Virus record (IMG/VR): IMGVR_UViG_3300045738_000348
Coordinates: 1-25,277 of that record
DNA from: a virus
Length of the DNA: 25,277 nucleotides
Direction: 5' to 3' (one strand)
Shown: piece by piece, positions 13,566 to 21,710 of the stretch
Layout of the letters: each line of letters begins with the position of its first letter
Numbering within the stretch: the stretch's first letter is position 1
Notes under the pieces: model-generated
Told to the model about the DNA's origin: nothing
Seen by the model: only the letters and a program-made list of their open reading frames with translations
The model's database searches: none
Translations under genes and position numbers: made by a program

Positions 13566-14605
13566 TACAACCCACCTAAAATTAACTGTGATGCAAATGC
13601 TCTCGCCCCGCCACGGGCTTCAATACTGGGGCCATGTAGCACTTTATCTGGCCCAGGAATATTAGGAAAGCCTCCATGATTTACATTATTATCGAATTTA
13701 GTAATGCAAGTTTGTTGGCTCTTATCACACCCAGCTATAACTATAAATGTATCTGAGGCAGCTATGTCAAATGGTGTTGGTATAGCTAATATGAATGCAG
13801 CTCCTGTTTTAGTCCATGTCTTAACTTCAGTATCAACTCCAGCATTTAAGCCAGTAACCCAATTAATTGTACCTTGTGCCCAAAACTTGTCATCATCCGT
13901 CAATGTTGTCGCTGTAAATCTAGTAGATTCAAAATCAGTGGTTACAGCAGTAACAGATATAGTCGCTGAAGTAAACCCATCAGTAGAAAGATCAACCGTA
14001 CATTTTGAATCCCCAAGAGTATAACGGCAGTTTCTACTATACACATGCCCAACTTGTCTAGTGAGTCTCTTGGCTTGGCCAACGAATTCCGCTACCCATC
14101 TTTCACCATCAAATGTCAATGATTCGATAATATAAATATTACAAATTATGATTCCAGCCCACGGGTAATTCCAATCAACAACAAACTCTGTTACTTCAGC
14201 TTCCCTAAAGAAACCTGCTATCATATTATTTACTGCCATAGATGAACTACTAACAACACCTTCTGCTGTTACATTGATCGACTCTAGTTGTGACTGGGCT
14301 TCTCTTGCCGATGCCAGGAAACTATTTACTGGGGTGTATACTTGACTCTGAACAGTCAACTTCATATTATGGTCAGTAAACCTGAAGATCGTCCCGTCTA
14401 ATCTTTCTATCTTCCAGCATGTTGCAAACCTATGACAATTAACAGTTGGTACGGGTATCTTTCCAAAGTCACAAACTATTTCTGTAGGAGATGTACTAGG
14501 CCGTAGAACCTCAATAACTACCTGAGTTACACGAGCATTCGGTTCACCCGAACTCTCTTGTAGAACCTCACCGACTATTTGTGTTACTCTAGATTCGTTT
14601 GCCAT
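13565..14605 (-). CDS. DUF2163 tail tip protein (GTA gp13-like)
   Basis: 346 aa. Residues 1-36 are two repeats of an RVTQ(I/V)V-x-EVL unit (SRVTQIVGEVL, ARVTQVVIEVL). The DUF2163 part follows: CWKIERLDGTIFRFTDHNMK, a mid beta region, FVGQAKRLTRQVG with YSRNCRYTLGDSKC, and the C-terminal GCDKSQQTC with GGFPNIPGPD. The protein forms part of the tail tip between distal tail protein and hub. There is no clear ribosome binding site before the ATG. Instead a hairpin and a U-rich run lie immediately upstream. The N-terminal repeats are an addition to the usual family plan. Confidence 0.9.
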   Translation of the reverse strand: MANESRVTQIVGEVLQESSGEPNARVTQVVIEVLRPSTSPTEIVCDFGKIPVPTVNCHRFATCWKIERLDGTIFRFTDHNMKLTVQSQVYTPVNSFLASAREAQSQLESINVTAEGVVSSSSMAVNNMIAGFFREAEVTEFVVDWNYPWAGIIICNIYIIESLTFDGERWVAEFVGQAKRLTRQVGHVYSRNCRYTLGDSKCTVDLSTDGFTSATISVTAVTTDFESTRFTATTLTDDDKFWAQGTINWVTGLNAGVDTEVKTWTKTGAAFILAIPTPFDIAASDTFIVIAGCDKSQQTCITKFDNNVNHGGFPNIPGPDKVLHGPSIEARGGARAFASQLILGGL

Positions 14606-14617
14606 GATAAAATATAA

Positions 14618-14657
14618 GGCTCTGGGGCTGTGACACTTCTGGGCCTACCCCAGAGCC
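14618..14657 (-). terminator. hairpin before DUF2163 gene, terminator or attenuator
   Basis: A perfect 10-bp inverted repeat (GGCTCTGGGG, 14618-14627, with CCCCAGAGCC, 14648-14657) encloses 20 bases. On the minus strand it is followed by TTATATTTTATC and then the ATG of the DUF2163 gene. An alternative smaller hairpin CTGGG-GTAGG-CCCAG (14639-14653) excludes the long one. The arrangement suggests partial termination or attenuation at the cassette boundary. The U-run is imperfect. Confidence 0.5.
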
Positions 14658-14682
14658 CACACTTGGAGGAAGTCTTTCTTAG

Positions 14683-14949
14683 TTAACCAGCATTACTAGC
14701 TGGGTCCTTAGACGGAAACGCAATAGGAATAGGTGGTTGACTCACAGTAGTAGTCTGTGGTGGTGGACCATCATTAGGCGTATGTGGATTGGCCGACTGA
14801 AAATTAGCCGTAGTCCTATGGCCACTAGTGGAAGGTGAACTGGAATTACTTCCAGCAGATGATGTTTGATGTCCAGGGGTAGGTACTGGGTTAGAAGGAT
14901 TATGATCCCCCATAAACGCTGAAGTATTTAATACAATGTGCTTCGCCAT
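14683..14949 (-). CDS. Pro/Ser/Thr-rich low-complexity protein, 88 aa
   Basis: The first 13 residues (MAKHIVLNTSAFM) may form a small strand. The rest is disordered and rich in Pro, Ser, Thr, Asn and His (NPVPTPGHQTSSAGS; GPPPQTTTVSQPPIPIAFP). There is no hydrophobic segment or motif. AAAGGAAAG before the ATG lies in the end of a tiny upstream ORF. It could be a flexible linker or a virion accessory protein; the call is by composition only. Confidence 0.5.
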   Translation of the reverse strand: MAKHIVLNTSAFMGDHNPSNPVPTPGHQTSSAGSNSSSPSTSGHRTTANFQSANPHTPNDGPPPQTTTVSQPPIPIAFPSKDPASNAG

Positions 14950-14950
14950 A

Positions 14951-15040
14951 TTACTTTCCTTTCTTTCTAGGTTTAACTACTGGTTTAGGTATACTTCTCA
15001 ATTTCTGTCGTTTCTTCCGTCTAGCCAAATGGCTTGCCAC
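14951..15040 (-). CDS. 29-aa highly basic micro-ORF, GTG start
   Basis: A 30-codon frame from a GTG at 15040 encodes an Arg/Lys-rich peptide (ASHLARRKKRQKLRSIPKPV and further Lys/Arg). GGAGGTGAT, a full match to the 16S anti-SD region, ends eight bases before the GTG and overlaps the end of the preceding adhesin-like gene. The stop overlaps by context the ribosome binding site of the next gene. Composition suggests RNA or DNA binding or a packaged peptide. It might be non-functional, but the initiation signal is strong. Confidence 0.42.
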   Translation of the reverse strand: MASHLARRKKRQKLRSIPKPVVKPRKKGK

Positions 15041-15044
15041 TAGA

Positions 15045-16094
15045 TTAGATCACCTCCAATCCAAATTCAGCCCCGTTCACTTCACTAGCAATCCAAGGGC
15101 TACCATTCTTAGGATTCGTTTCCCACATCTTAGTTTTCATAGTATAAACACTTCCCATTCTTACTAAATCACCTTTATAATCATTACCAGATACTCTAGT
15201 TAAATGTTTCATCTTCCGTCTATTTACATCTGTCTTTCTTACAAAAACAGTATGTTGTACCCCATGGATAGTAAAATTACCAGCTTCGTCCATAGAGAAA
15301 GATGATTTCTCATTCACCACATTAGATTCTATATAAGTAGAATCATCAGTTGTTGGAGGTAATTCATTTATTAGGGCAAAAGAATCAGTACCACTCGAAG
15401 TTGTCAACTCTTCGTAATTCCCATCAGCTCTCGGGAAAAGTGCATCTATTTTCATATCACCAAGCATAGCTTGAACACCTGGGGCATCTCCGTTGGCTAT
15501 ATAAAAATCATCAAAGAAACATTTAGTAGCTGGGGATGCTACTATCCCATTTAGTCTAATGCCATTTGCAAAAGCATTACCAGAACCAAAGATTGTTTCC
15601 TGACTAGTTTGAGTTAAACCAGCAATTTCTGCCCCATCAAATTTCGCAGAAAATGATCCAGTTGAATCATGAATAACACACTGAAATTCTACATAATGCC
15701 AAGCATCATCTAAAGTAAATGCATTATCAGAAGTTGCTAATAATTCTCCAGATATTTCACTGCCACGCATAACACGAAATTTATTGTCAAAATTAACTTG
15801 AAAAGATAGATGAGTTCCATTAATAGTAGATACAGTATGATCTATTATAGAGAAAAGATCATGATCCTGTGACCCACCAACTTCTCCATTAAGTTTTATA
15901 GCTACACCAATTATCCATGTATCACTATTAGGAAATTGCTTCCTTAAAAAATGACTACTTGCCCCCATTTTACAATGTTGTGGTCCATTTCTAGGATCAT
16001 CAGTCTCAATAGTTGCCCCACTAATTCCGTCATATTTTCTACCAAATTCCGAAGTAGAATAATGATCAAAGCTATCTACAAATAATAATGCCAT
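15045..16094 (-). CDS. LamG/concanavalin-like adhesin, paralog B
   Basis: 349 aa, starting MALLFVDSFDHYSTSEFG. Long runs of beta strands and motifs such as HLSFQVNFDNKFRVMRG, AWHYVEFQCVIHD, FSAKFDGAEI, and CFFDDFYIANGDAP suggest a jelly-roll, laminin-G/concanavalin-like lectin domain in residues 1-200. The C-terminal 150 residues have SFALINELPPTTDDSTYIES and end NGAEFGLEVI. It is a clear paralog of the next gene upstream (same start, same inner motifs, same end). Such proteins are candidate receptor- or glycan-binding tail decorations. It overlaps the upstream stop as TAATG. Confidence 0.68.
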   Translation of the reverse strand: MALLFVDSFDHYSTSEFGRKYDGISGATIETDDPRNGPQHCKMGASSHFLRKQFPNSDTWIIGVAIKLNGEVGGSQDHDLFSIIDHTVSTINGTHLSFQVNFDNKFRVMRGSEISGELLATSDNAFTLDDAWHYVEFQCVIHDSTGSFSAKFDGAEIAGLTQTSQETIFGSGNAFANGIRLNGIVASPATKCFFDDFYIANGDAPGVQAMLGDMKIDALFPRADGNYEELTTSSGTDSFALINELPPTTDDSTYIESNVVNEKSSFSMDEAGNFTIHGVQHTVFVRKTDVNRRKMKHLTRVSGNDYKGDLVRMGSVYTMKTKMWETNPKNGSPWIASEVNGAEFGLEVI

Positions 16095-17146
16095 TAGACT
16101 ACTTCCACTCCAAACTCAGCAGCATTTAGACCGCTGACTGTCCAAGCTGAACTAATATCCGGATCATTTTCCCATATATTCATATAAAATGTATAATCAT
16201 CTGTGAGTGTAACATCTGATCCAACGTAATTACTACCACCTACTCGTACTAGATGGTTAAATCCTGCTGAAGTATCTTTCTTAGCATACACAGTTAGTTG
16301 TACACCCAATATAACATTTATACCAGAAACATCATCCATGTCAAATGAATCTTGTTCTGTAGTTACATTCGATTCCACATAAGTTGTATCATCATCCGGT
16401 GGATTTTCATTAACTAATGCAAAAGAATCGGTAGGAGATACTGGGAATAAAGTCCAATCTTCCAATGCCCCATCAGCCTTAGGAAATATAGTCGTTACTT
16501 GACAGTCACCGAGGAAATCGTTGTTCTTTGATCCATTAGTATCACAAATATATAAGTCATCATACCAAGTATCTAAAGGTGACCCAGGGACTTCATTAAA
16601 TACTATTTCTTTTATTACTCCTAGTGGAGAATGAGTTACATTATTATTTCTAGTATCTAACCCTGTACCAGATAAAATACTTTCTTCATCAAATTTTAAC
16701 TCAAAACTACCGATAAAATCAGCTACCTTCACTTTAAATTCTATATAATGAAACCCATCAGATAAATCAAATCTATCTGTAGTTTCCCCTAATGTCTCTT
16801 TTTCTACTACATCAGCCTCATTAGCTCTAATAACTCTAAATTTCTTATCCCCAGTCAATTGAAGAGTAATATGTGTGCCTTGAGAAGGACTATCTTCATT
16901 AAAATTAACTAAATCTCTGGTATCTAGAGTTTGAGGTGTACTAAGATAAAAGCCAAATCCTACTATATACTCATCTTGACTTGGTACAGCTACAGTAATT
17001 TGACCACTCTCTCCGTCTAAATTTAATGCTCCTAATCCAGATCTAAATATCGTGGTATCTATACCAAATTGAGCTTCATCATGATATTTATCTACACCAT
17101 CAGCCGTAGCATAATGGTCGAATCCATCTATGAATATAAGTGCCAT
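16094..17146 (-). CDS. LamG/concanavalin-like adhesin, paralog A
   Basis: The ATG at 17146 (MALIFIDGFDHYATADGV) is chosen over a start 11 codons earlier because it matches the paralog start and overlaps the preceding stop as TAATG. Inner features align with the paralog: KKFRVIRANEADV, FHYIEFKVKVADFIGSFEL, TWYDDLYICDTNG, SFALVNENPPDDDTTYVESN, and the end LNAAEFGVEVV. A beta-rich lectin-like N-terminal domain plus a C-terminal beta region is inferred. Tandem duplication followed by divergence is the simple explanation. Probably a virion surface or host-binding protein. Confidence 0.68.
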   Translation of the reverse strand: MALIFIDGFDHYATADGVDKYHDEAQFGIDTTIFRSGLGALNLDGESGQITVAVPSQDEYIVGFGFYLSTPQTLDTRDLVNFNEDSPSQGTHITLQLTGDKKFRVIRANEADVVEKETLGETTDRFDLSDGFHYIEFKVKVADFIGSFELKFDEESILSGTGLDTRNNNVTHSPLGVIKEIVFNEVPGSPLDTWYDDLYICDTNGSKNNDFLGDCQVTTIFPKADGALEDWTLFPVSPTDSFALVNENPPDDDTTYVESNVTTEQDSFDMDDVSGINVILGVQLTVYAKKDTSAGFNHLVRVGGSNYVGSDVTLTDDYTFYMNIWENDPDISSAWTVSGLNAAEFGVEVV

Positions 17147-17481
17147 TATACCACCCGTGCTCGTCTTAAAGTAAACCAAGTGCCGGCAGCAGATCCATTG
17201 ACTGCTAATGCTACTAGTACTGATTCTGCTGTTGTTCCCGATCCAGCCACTGTTTCCAATACTGTGTTATCATTATCTTCTAAGGCAAAAGAAGGAGCAC
17301 CTAAATTTATTATATAAAAATAAGGGCCACCTTCTTTTAATAATGTCGCGTCAGGTAGCACCACTGACTGACCAGCAGTTGCTACAATAGTCCACACTCT
17401 TTTAGAAATGTGAAGATTCAAAGTGGCAGAGATACTATTATAAATAGCTCCACCGAAGAATTTAGTATCAGATACTGGCAT
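17146..17481 (-). CDS. small beta-domain protein, paralog of distal tail protein C-terminus
   Basis: 111 aa. It matches the last 105 residues of the DUF2460 protein: KFFGGA against YFGGA, VVLPDATLLKEGGPYFYIIN against VFLPDETNLKLGGPYFYMQN, then SFAL and TWF. The LP-x-A-...-G-x-Y-x-F pattern is also seen in the DUF2793-like protein. The domain is beta-rich and probably forms part of the tail tip or a carbohydrate-binding surface. Its start overlaps the upstream stop (TAATG). Unknown as a family to me; the internal paralogy is clear. Confidence 0.65.
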   Translation of the reverse strand: MPVSDTKFFGGAIYNSISATLNLHISKRVWTIVATAGQSVVLPDATLLKEGGPYFYIINLGAPSFALEDNDNTVLETVAGSGTTAESVLVALAVNGSAAGTWFTLRRARVV

Positions 17482-17756
17482 TATTGGGGTCTTTGCGGCT
17501 GAACAGAATCGTCTGATCTTGATTTCAATACAGTTTCTATTTTAGCTATAGCTATATTTATAATTTGTACACTATCTGCTATGCCTGATACTTTTTTATT
17601 GATACTTTCCAATGTTCTACCATCAGTTTTATCTTTTGTTTCTAATATGGTGGTTCGTCTTTCTATACTGAGTAGCATTTTTGCTCCCCACCCAATTGGT
17701 ATCAATAAAATAACTATGACGCTAGCAATGGAAGATACAATTGGTGTCCAGTCCAT
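17481..17756 (-). CDS. membrane + coiled-coil protein, possible holin-like
   Basis: 91 aa from the ATG at 17756 (a start at 17789 would overlap the preceding gene and lacks a clear ribosome binding site). Residues about 5-26 (IVSSIASVIVILLIPIGWGA) form one transmembrane helix. The remainder (LESINKKVSGIADSVQII and neighbours) is a heptad-rich, likely coiled-coil tail ending in a polar segment. Single-pass proteins of this form include phage holin-like and XhlA-like proteins. Location in the tail-tip region leaves a tail role possible. No separate endolysin was identified next to it. Confidence 0.6.
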   Translation of the reverse strand: MDWTPIVSSIASVIVILLIPIGWGAKMLLSIERRTTILETKDKTDGRTLESINKKVSGIADSVQIINIAIAKIETVLKSRSDDSVQPQRPQ

Positions 17757-17773
17757 ATTGCGTACGTGTCCTA

Positions 17774-18748
17774 TCAAAATACATACCAAGTTTTAACACT
17801 GCTGGCATTTAGACCTAGGACCACAACTACTCGACTCCCTGCATCAGGAGATTTAGCTATTGTAGCTACTGCTACATCTGCAAAAGTTCTTAATGCGAAA
17901 GAATCAGTTGTATCTGCATTCTGCATATAAAAGTATGGTCCACCTAGCTTAAGATTAGTCTCATCTGGAAGAAAAACTTTTTTCCCTGATCCAGTAGGAT
18001 CTAATCGTTGAACACGTCCATTAATCTGAGTAAGGGTTATATCAGCATCTAATGCTATAGGTGTCGCTGCCCCACCAAAGTAAAATTCATCATCCACTGG
18101 CTCTTCATTAATTACTTCAATCAGTGGTATACTAGAGATAGAGCCAGACTCAAACGAGTCGTATGTCATTTGTAAGGATGCATCAACTTCTTCACCAAAT
18201 CTTACTGGTACATCAAACTCAAATCCTGCTTTAACATCTTTTAAATTCACAGGAGCAACAGTGAAACTAACTACTCCTGTTGTAGAATTTACTGTGAAAT
18301 CTTCACCTAAAGTCTGAGATACCCCATCCTCTGTCACTAAAACAGTACCTACTACTGGGTAAGTTATAGTACGATTTCGTAAGAAACCACCACTTTCATA
18401 AATCTTAATGAGTTGAAAATTTTTATTTGATCCATCCCCAACTCCAATTAAAACATCAAGGTTAGTATGGGCACCAGTTCCAGTTGTCCCAGTGGTAAAG
18501 TCTGCAAAGTCCTTATATCTAAAGGCATTCGCCACTCCCTGGCGAGCCATATAGAATTCTTTGAGAATGTTAACTTGTGATAGAGTCCTAATGCCATAGG
18601 AAACATCGTACCTATGTCTAGCTTCAGACCATCGGGCAATTCTTTCCTCAGCCCCAGAGTCAGTTACTATAACATTGGTATTGAACCCTGGACCACCTTG
18701 TGACCCATAGGCTATATCATCTGGAAATCTTACGTCGTGAAAACCCAT
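17774..18748 (-). CDS. DUF2460 distal tail protein (GTA gp12-like) with extra C-terminal domain
   Basis: 324 aa. Residues 1-205 are the DUF2460/GTA gp12 type: HDVRFPDDIAYGSQGGPGFN, ERIARWSEARHRYDVSYGIR, FYMARQGVANAFRYKDFADF. This makes the ring that joins tail tube and tip. Residues 222-324 are an added beta domain that is similar to the whole 111-aa protein encoded at 17146-17481. The start overlaps the stop of the tape measure gene (TAATG), as expected from a coupled tail operon. The usual GTA gp12 is about 210 residues, so the extension is notable. Confidence 0.9.
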   Translation of the reverse strand: MGFHDVRFPDDIAYGSQGGPGFNTNVIVTDSGAEERIARWSEARHRYDVSYGIRTLSQVNILKEFYMARQGVANAFRYKDFADFTTGTTGTGAHTNLDVLIGVGDGSNKNFQLIKIYESGGFLRNRTITYPVVGTVLVTEDGVSQTLGEDFTVNSTTGVVSFTVAPVNLKDVKAGFEFDVPVRFGEEVDASLQMTYDSFESGSISSIPLIEVINEEPVDDEFYFGGAATPIALDADITLTQINGRVQRLDPTGSGKKVFLPDETNLKLGGPYFYMQNADTTDSFALRTFADVAVATIAKSPDAGSRVVVVLGLNASSVKTWYVF

Positions 18749-21324
18749 TATGAAAATCTCACAGAAGCTTTTCTTGCATCACTGAATATTTGTTTTTGTG
18801 ATCTACGGAAACTATTGACATCTGGTGTAAAGATATTCATATTTATGACTGTACTTGACCCACCGCCCGCAATCCCCAGGTCGCCCGAAGGCCCTCGCCT
18901 GAGGGGCAGGATGGCCTCTGGACCCCCCTCACCGATCAGACCGAGGGTCGGGCCTGTGATCACACCACCTCGGGCGAAGGGTATTGGGGCTGTACCAGCA
19001 AACTGAGCAGCACTCTGCCCAGCAGCAGCAGTCACCAGGGGGGCATTGGATGCGGCAAGGGCTGTAGTGGCCGCTGAGCCTGCGGTGAGGGCCGCACCGG
19101 CTGCTGTGGCTGCTGCCACTAAGGCTGAGGATGCAGTTACTACCGCTGCCGTGAAGGCTGCTCCAGCAGATGTAACCGCTGCTGCGACAGTGGCCCCCGC
19201 TGTCGTTGTAATTACTGCCGCTGCTTCTGCTGCGGCAATTGATGCAGCAGAAGCTGGTGCATCAGTAAAAGAACCAAATCTCTTACTTTGACCTTCTAAA
19301 AATGTAGATGCTGGATTACGTGAGGCTGGAGCAAAAGTATCCAACCCTCCCTGTGTCCCACCTAAAAGATTTGTAAAACTTGCTGATATGTTATTGGCAA
19401 GTGGTTGCAGAAGAGTTTGCTTTATTATCATATTAGTCAATTCACTGACTAAGTTCTTTAGAACATCTACTGCTGTGCCTGCCCCAGTTATAAGTTTACC
19501 GAAAGCATCAGCAAATGACTCACCCAATTCATCTGTAAATTGAATCAATGATTGTTGTTGGGCTGTTAGTTCCTTTAATTCTGCAGTACCGGTGGGTGTT
19601 GGTGTTGGTGTTGGTGTTGGTGTTGGAGGGGGAATAACAGTTGAGGGTGCTTTGCCCTTAAACTTCTCCAATTCTTTGTTCATTTCTTCTAAGTTATGCT
19701 TAAAAGTTACTGGCATAGTGTTAAAGACTCTAGTCATTTTAGCACTAGCGTTAGCAACATCTTTATAGGCTTGGTCAATATCTTTAGCAAATTTACCTAT
19801 CTCATCGAATTGAAATGTTACCACTGCACCTATATCATTTAAAACACCTTTAACTGAACTACCAATAAGACTTATTTCTGAGGCTAATAAAGTAAAGGTT
19901 GCACCAATAGAATCAGCTATTGCTTTCCAAGCAGCCACTACTACTTTACTAACTGAGGTAGTTACCCCCATTACTTCTAGTTCTTCATTTCTAAATGCTA
20001 CAGCCTGAGCAACAGCAAGACCTATAATTACTGATATTGGATTTAAAGCAGCTACCAAAGCAACTATTCCTACTATGGCAGCAGAAGAAGCAATTACTGC
20101 TATTGCGGCAGAGAACTGTATTATAATTTCTTTAGCTCTTAATACAGCCTTAGTTGAATTTATAAAACCATCAGTTTGTCCCTTAAGAGCTTTAATTACA
20201 TCCGTAGTAAAATCAACTACAGTACGTAAAATACCTAATAAACCTGAATCTCCAACTTCTAGTTGAAGGTCAGTCACTGCTGAAATTAATCTTCTGAATG
20301 CCCCACCTAAATTATTCTCAAAAGCTGATGCCATTGCTTTAGAAGCACCAGCACTATCTAAAGTATCAGCTGTCAAATTTACTATTTCTTTATCAAGACC
20401 AGTTAAAATCAATGCGGCAGTAACTGCTTCTTTACCTACTAATTTAGAATTCTCCCCAGTACCCTTGAAAGTTTGACCTAATAACCTTAAAACTGGAATT
20501 AATCCACGGGCTTCCACACTAAAATCTTCAACAGAAAAGCCCATAGCCTCAATCTCTTTCCTATTTCCTTTACTAAAGTTTTCTAGGGCTAACAGCATTG
20601 ATCTCATAGCTGTACCTGCCCTAGAGGCAGAGCCCATTCTCTCTTGTAATAGCCCTAAAGCAGAAGAAAGTTGTTCAAAAGAAATTCCTAATGAAAAACC
20701 AACTGGTCCTACTTTCTTGAAACCTTCCTGTAAATTTGCTACTGTGGCATTAGTTTTATTAGATACAGTAGTAAATACATCTGCAACTCTAGTTAATCCA
20801 CTAAGACCTAACTCGTACTGTTTAGATGCTTCTAATACAGTGTCTAGGGAATCTTTTAAACTAATATTACCTACTGAAGCCAGATCCAATGCAGGACGTA
20901 AGGATTCTAACGCTTGTTTCCCTCTAGCTCCTGATTGAGCCAATCTTTCAAAAGCATCCGCTACTTCAACTGCTGTAAATCGTGTTTCAACTGCTAATCC
21001 TCGTATACCGGATCTAAACGGCTCAAATGCCTTTGTTGTTAAATCCATCCTCACTCTAGCCCGAGTAATTGCTTCTTCAAAATCAGAAATATTCTTTATC
21101 GTACTTCTAATACCAGCAATAGCAGCAATAGACCCAATGAATCCAGTCGCACTACGAGCAATAAGACCAAAGGTCCCACCTAACCTACCAACAGACTTAT
21201 TAAGTCCATCTATTCGTTTAGACGCACCCGTAGCATCACGTTGAATGTCGCGGGTCGCCGCTCGGAAGACCCTCGCACCTTGACGTGCTGCTATTGCTCG
21301 AATTGCGATTCCAAAAGTTGGCAT
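18748..21324 (-). CDS. tail tape measure protein (TP901 core)
   Basis: 858 aa. Residues about 85-330 show the TP901-type tape measure core (VADVFTTVSNKTNATVANLQ; FEQLSSALGLLQERMGSASR). Hydrophobic stretches occur around 395-450. A Pro-Thr repeat linker is at about 567-578. An Ala-rich helical region of about 80 residues follows (VAAAVTSAGAAFTAAVVTAS). The end carries GLIGEGGPEAILPLRRG, a common C-terminal motif of these proteins. It sets tail length and is injected with the DNA. The gene start overlaps the frameshift-product stop (TGATG). About 18870-19200 are far richer in G+C than the rest of the gene. Confidence 0.95.
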   Translation of the reverse strand: MPTFGIAIRAIAARQGARVFRAATRDIQRDATGASKRIDGLNKSVGRLGGTFGLIARSATGFIGSIAAIAGIRSTIKNISDFEEAITRARVRMDLTTKAFEPFRSGIRGLAVETRFTAVEVADAFERLAQSGARGKQALESLRPALDLASVGNISLKDSLDTVLEASKQYELGLSGLTRVADVFTTVSNKTNATVANLQEGFKKVGPVGFSLGISFEQLSSALGLLQERMGSASRAGTAMRSMLLALENFSKGNRKEIEAMGFSVEDFSVEARGLIPVLRLLGQTFKGTGENSKLVGKEAVTAALILTGLDKEIVNLTADTLDSAGASKAMASAFENNLGGAFRRLISAVTDLQLEVGDSGLLGILRTVVDFTTDVIKALKGQTDGFINSTKAVLRAKEIIIQFSAAIAVIASSAAIVGIVALVAALNPISVIIGLAVAQAVAFRNEELEVMGVTTSVSKVVVAAWKAIADSIGATFTLLASEISLIGSSVKGVLNDIGAVVTFQFDEIGKFAKDIDQAYKDVANASAKMTRVFNTMPVTFKHNLEEMNKELEKFKGKAPSTVIPPPTPTPTPTPTPTGTAELKELTAQQQSLIQFTDELGESFADAFGKLITGAGTAVDVLKNLVSELTNMIIKQTLLQPLANNISASFTNLLGGTQGGLDTFAPASRNPASTFLEGQSKRFGSFTDAPASAASIAAAEAAAVITTTAGATVAAAVTSAGAAFTAAVVTASSALVAAATAAGAALTAGSAATTALAASNAPLVTAAAGQSAAQFAGTAPIPFARGGVITGPTLGLIGEGGPEAILPLRRGPSGDLGIAGGGSSTVINMNIFTPDVNSFRRSQKQIFSDARKASVRFS
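19595..19624. repeat. five tandem hexamers (Pro-Thr linker)
   Basis: Five exact copies of GGTGTT on the plus strand encode repeating Thr-Pro on the minus strand within the tape measure gene. Copy-number change would be in frame. It is a flexible linker between the core and the Ala-rich region. Confidence 0.9.
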
Positions 21325-21710
21325 CAGATCGTTCTTTTCTGCTGACCCTTAGTAGGAGGGTCTGGTTTCTTCTTACGGCCCTGCTCTTCTTTGTTTCTTG
21401 CCCAGGTCAAAAATTCAGCATCAATCCTTATTACTACTTCATAATAATAACGACGTTCGTCAATATCATAAATATCATGGATGTTTAACCATGATTCTAT
21501 TTCACTATAAGGTATAGAGCTAACACTAAAACCTACTAGTCTTACTCTATGCAGTTCATTGTATGCTATCCATACGTCGAAGAACCAAGGTTCTACTATT
21601 GCTCTAGAAGCCCATGTTTCTTGGGCCGACTTTCCACCTTTGATTGCTTGCCGCTCTAAGAAGTCTTCCTTACCTCCCCATTCCAACTGCCATTTTAGAG
21701 CGGCTGTTAA
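21324..21710 (-). CDS. T domain of tail assembly chaperone, made by -1 frameshift
   Basis: This frame has no ATG; the first possible start is a TTG at 21686, yet it is open further up to the slippery site. After a -1 shift the G protein would continue LTAALKWQLEWGGKEDF and onward for 128 residues. The region AIVEPWFFDVWIAYNELHRV with IPYSEIESWL is typical of lambda-T-like and related chaperone extensions, and the end is Lys-rich. The combined G-T product is 260 aa. Its role is to recruit tail tube subunits to the tape measure protein. It overlaps the tape measure start (TGATG). The frameshift is inferred from gene order, frame and sequence. Confidence 0.82.
   Translation of the reverse strand, partial: LTAALKWQLEWGGKEDFLERQAIKGGKSAQETWASRAIVEPWFFDVWIAYNELHRVRLVGFSVSSIPYSEIESWLNIHDIYDIDERRYYYEVVIRIDAEFLTWARNKEEQGRKKKPDPPTKGQQKRTI

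Noticed and set aside
16094-17179. Longer start of adhesin paralog A at 17179
   Set aside because: The paralog aligns from the MALIFIDGF methionine at 17146, and that start makes the TAATG overlap common in this operon.
19046-19291. 81-aa Ala-rich plus-strand ORF
   Set aside because: It is the antisense shadow of the Ala-rich part of the tape measure gene.
21324-21686. Independent gene starting at TTG 21686
   Set aside because: No convincing ribosome binding site, and the frame is open back to a slippery site in gene G; the frameshift reading fits tail chaperone biology better.
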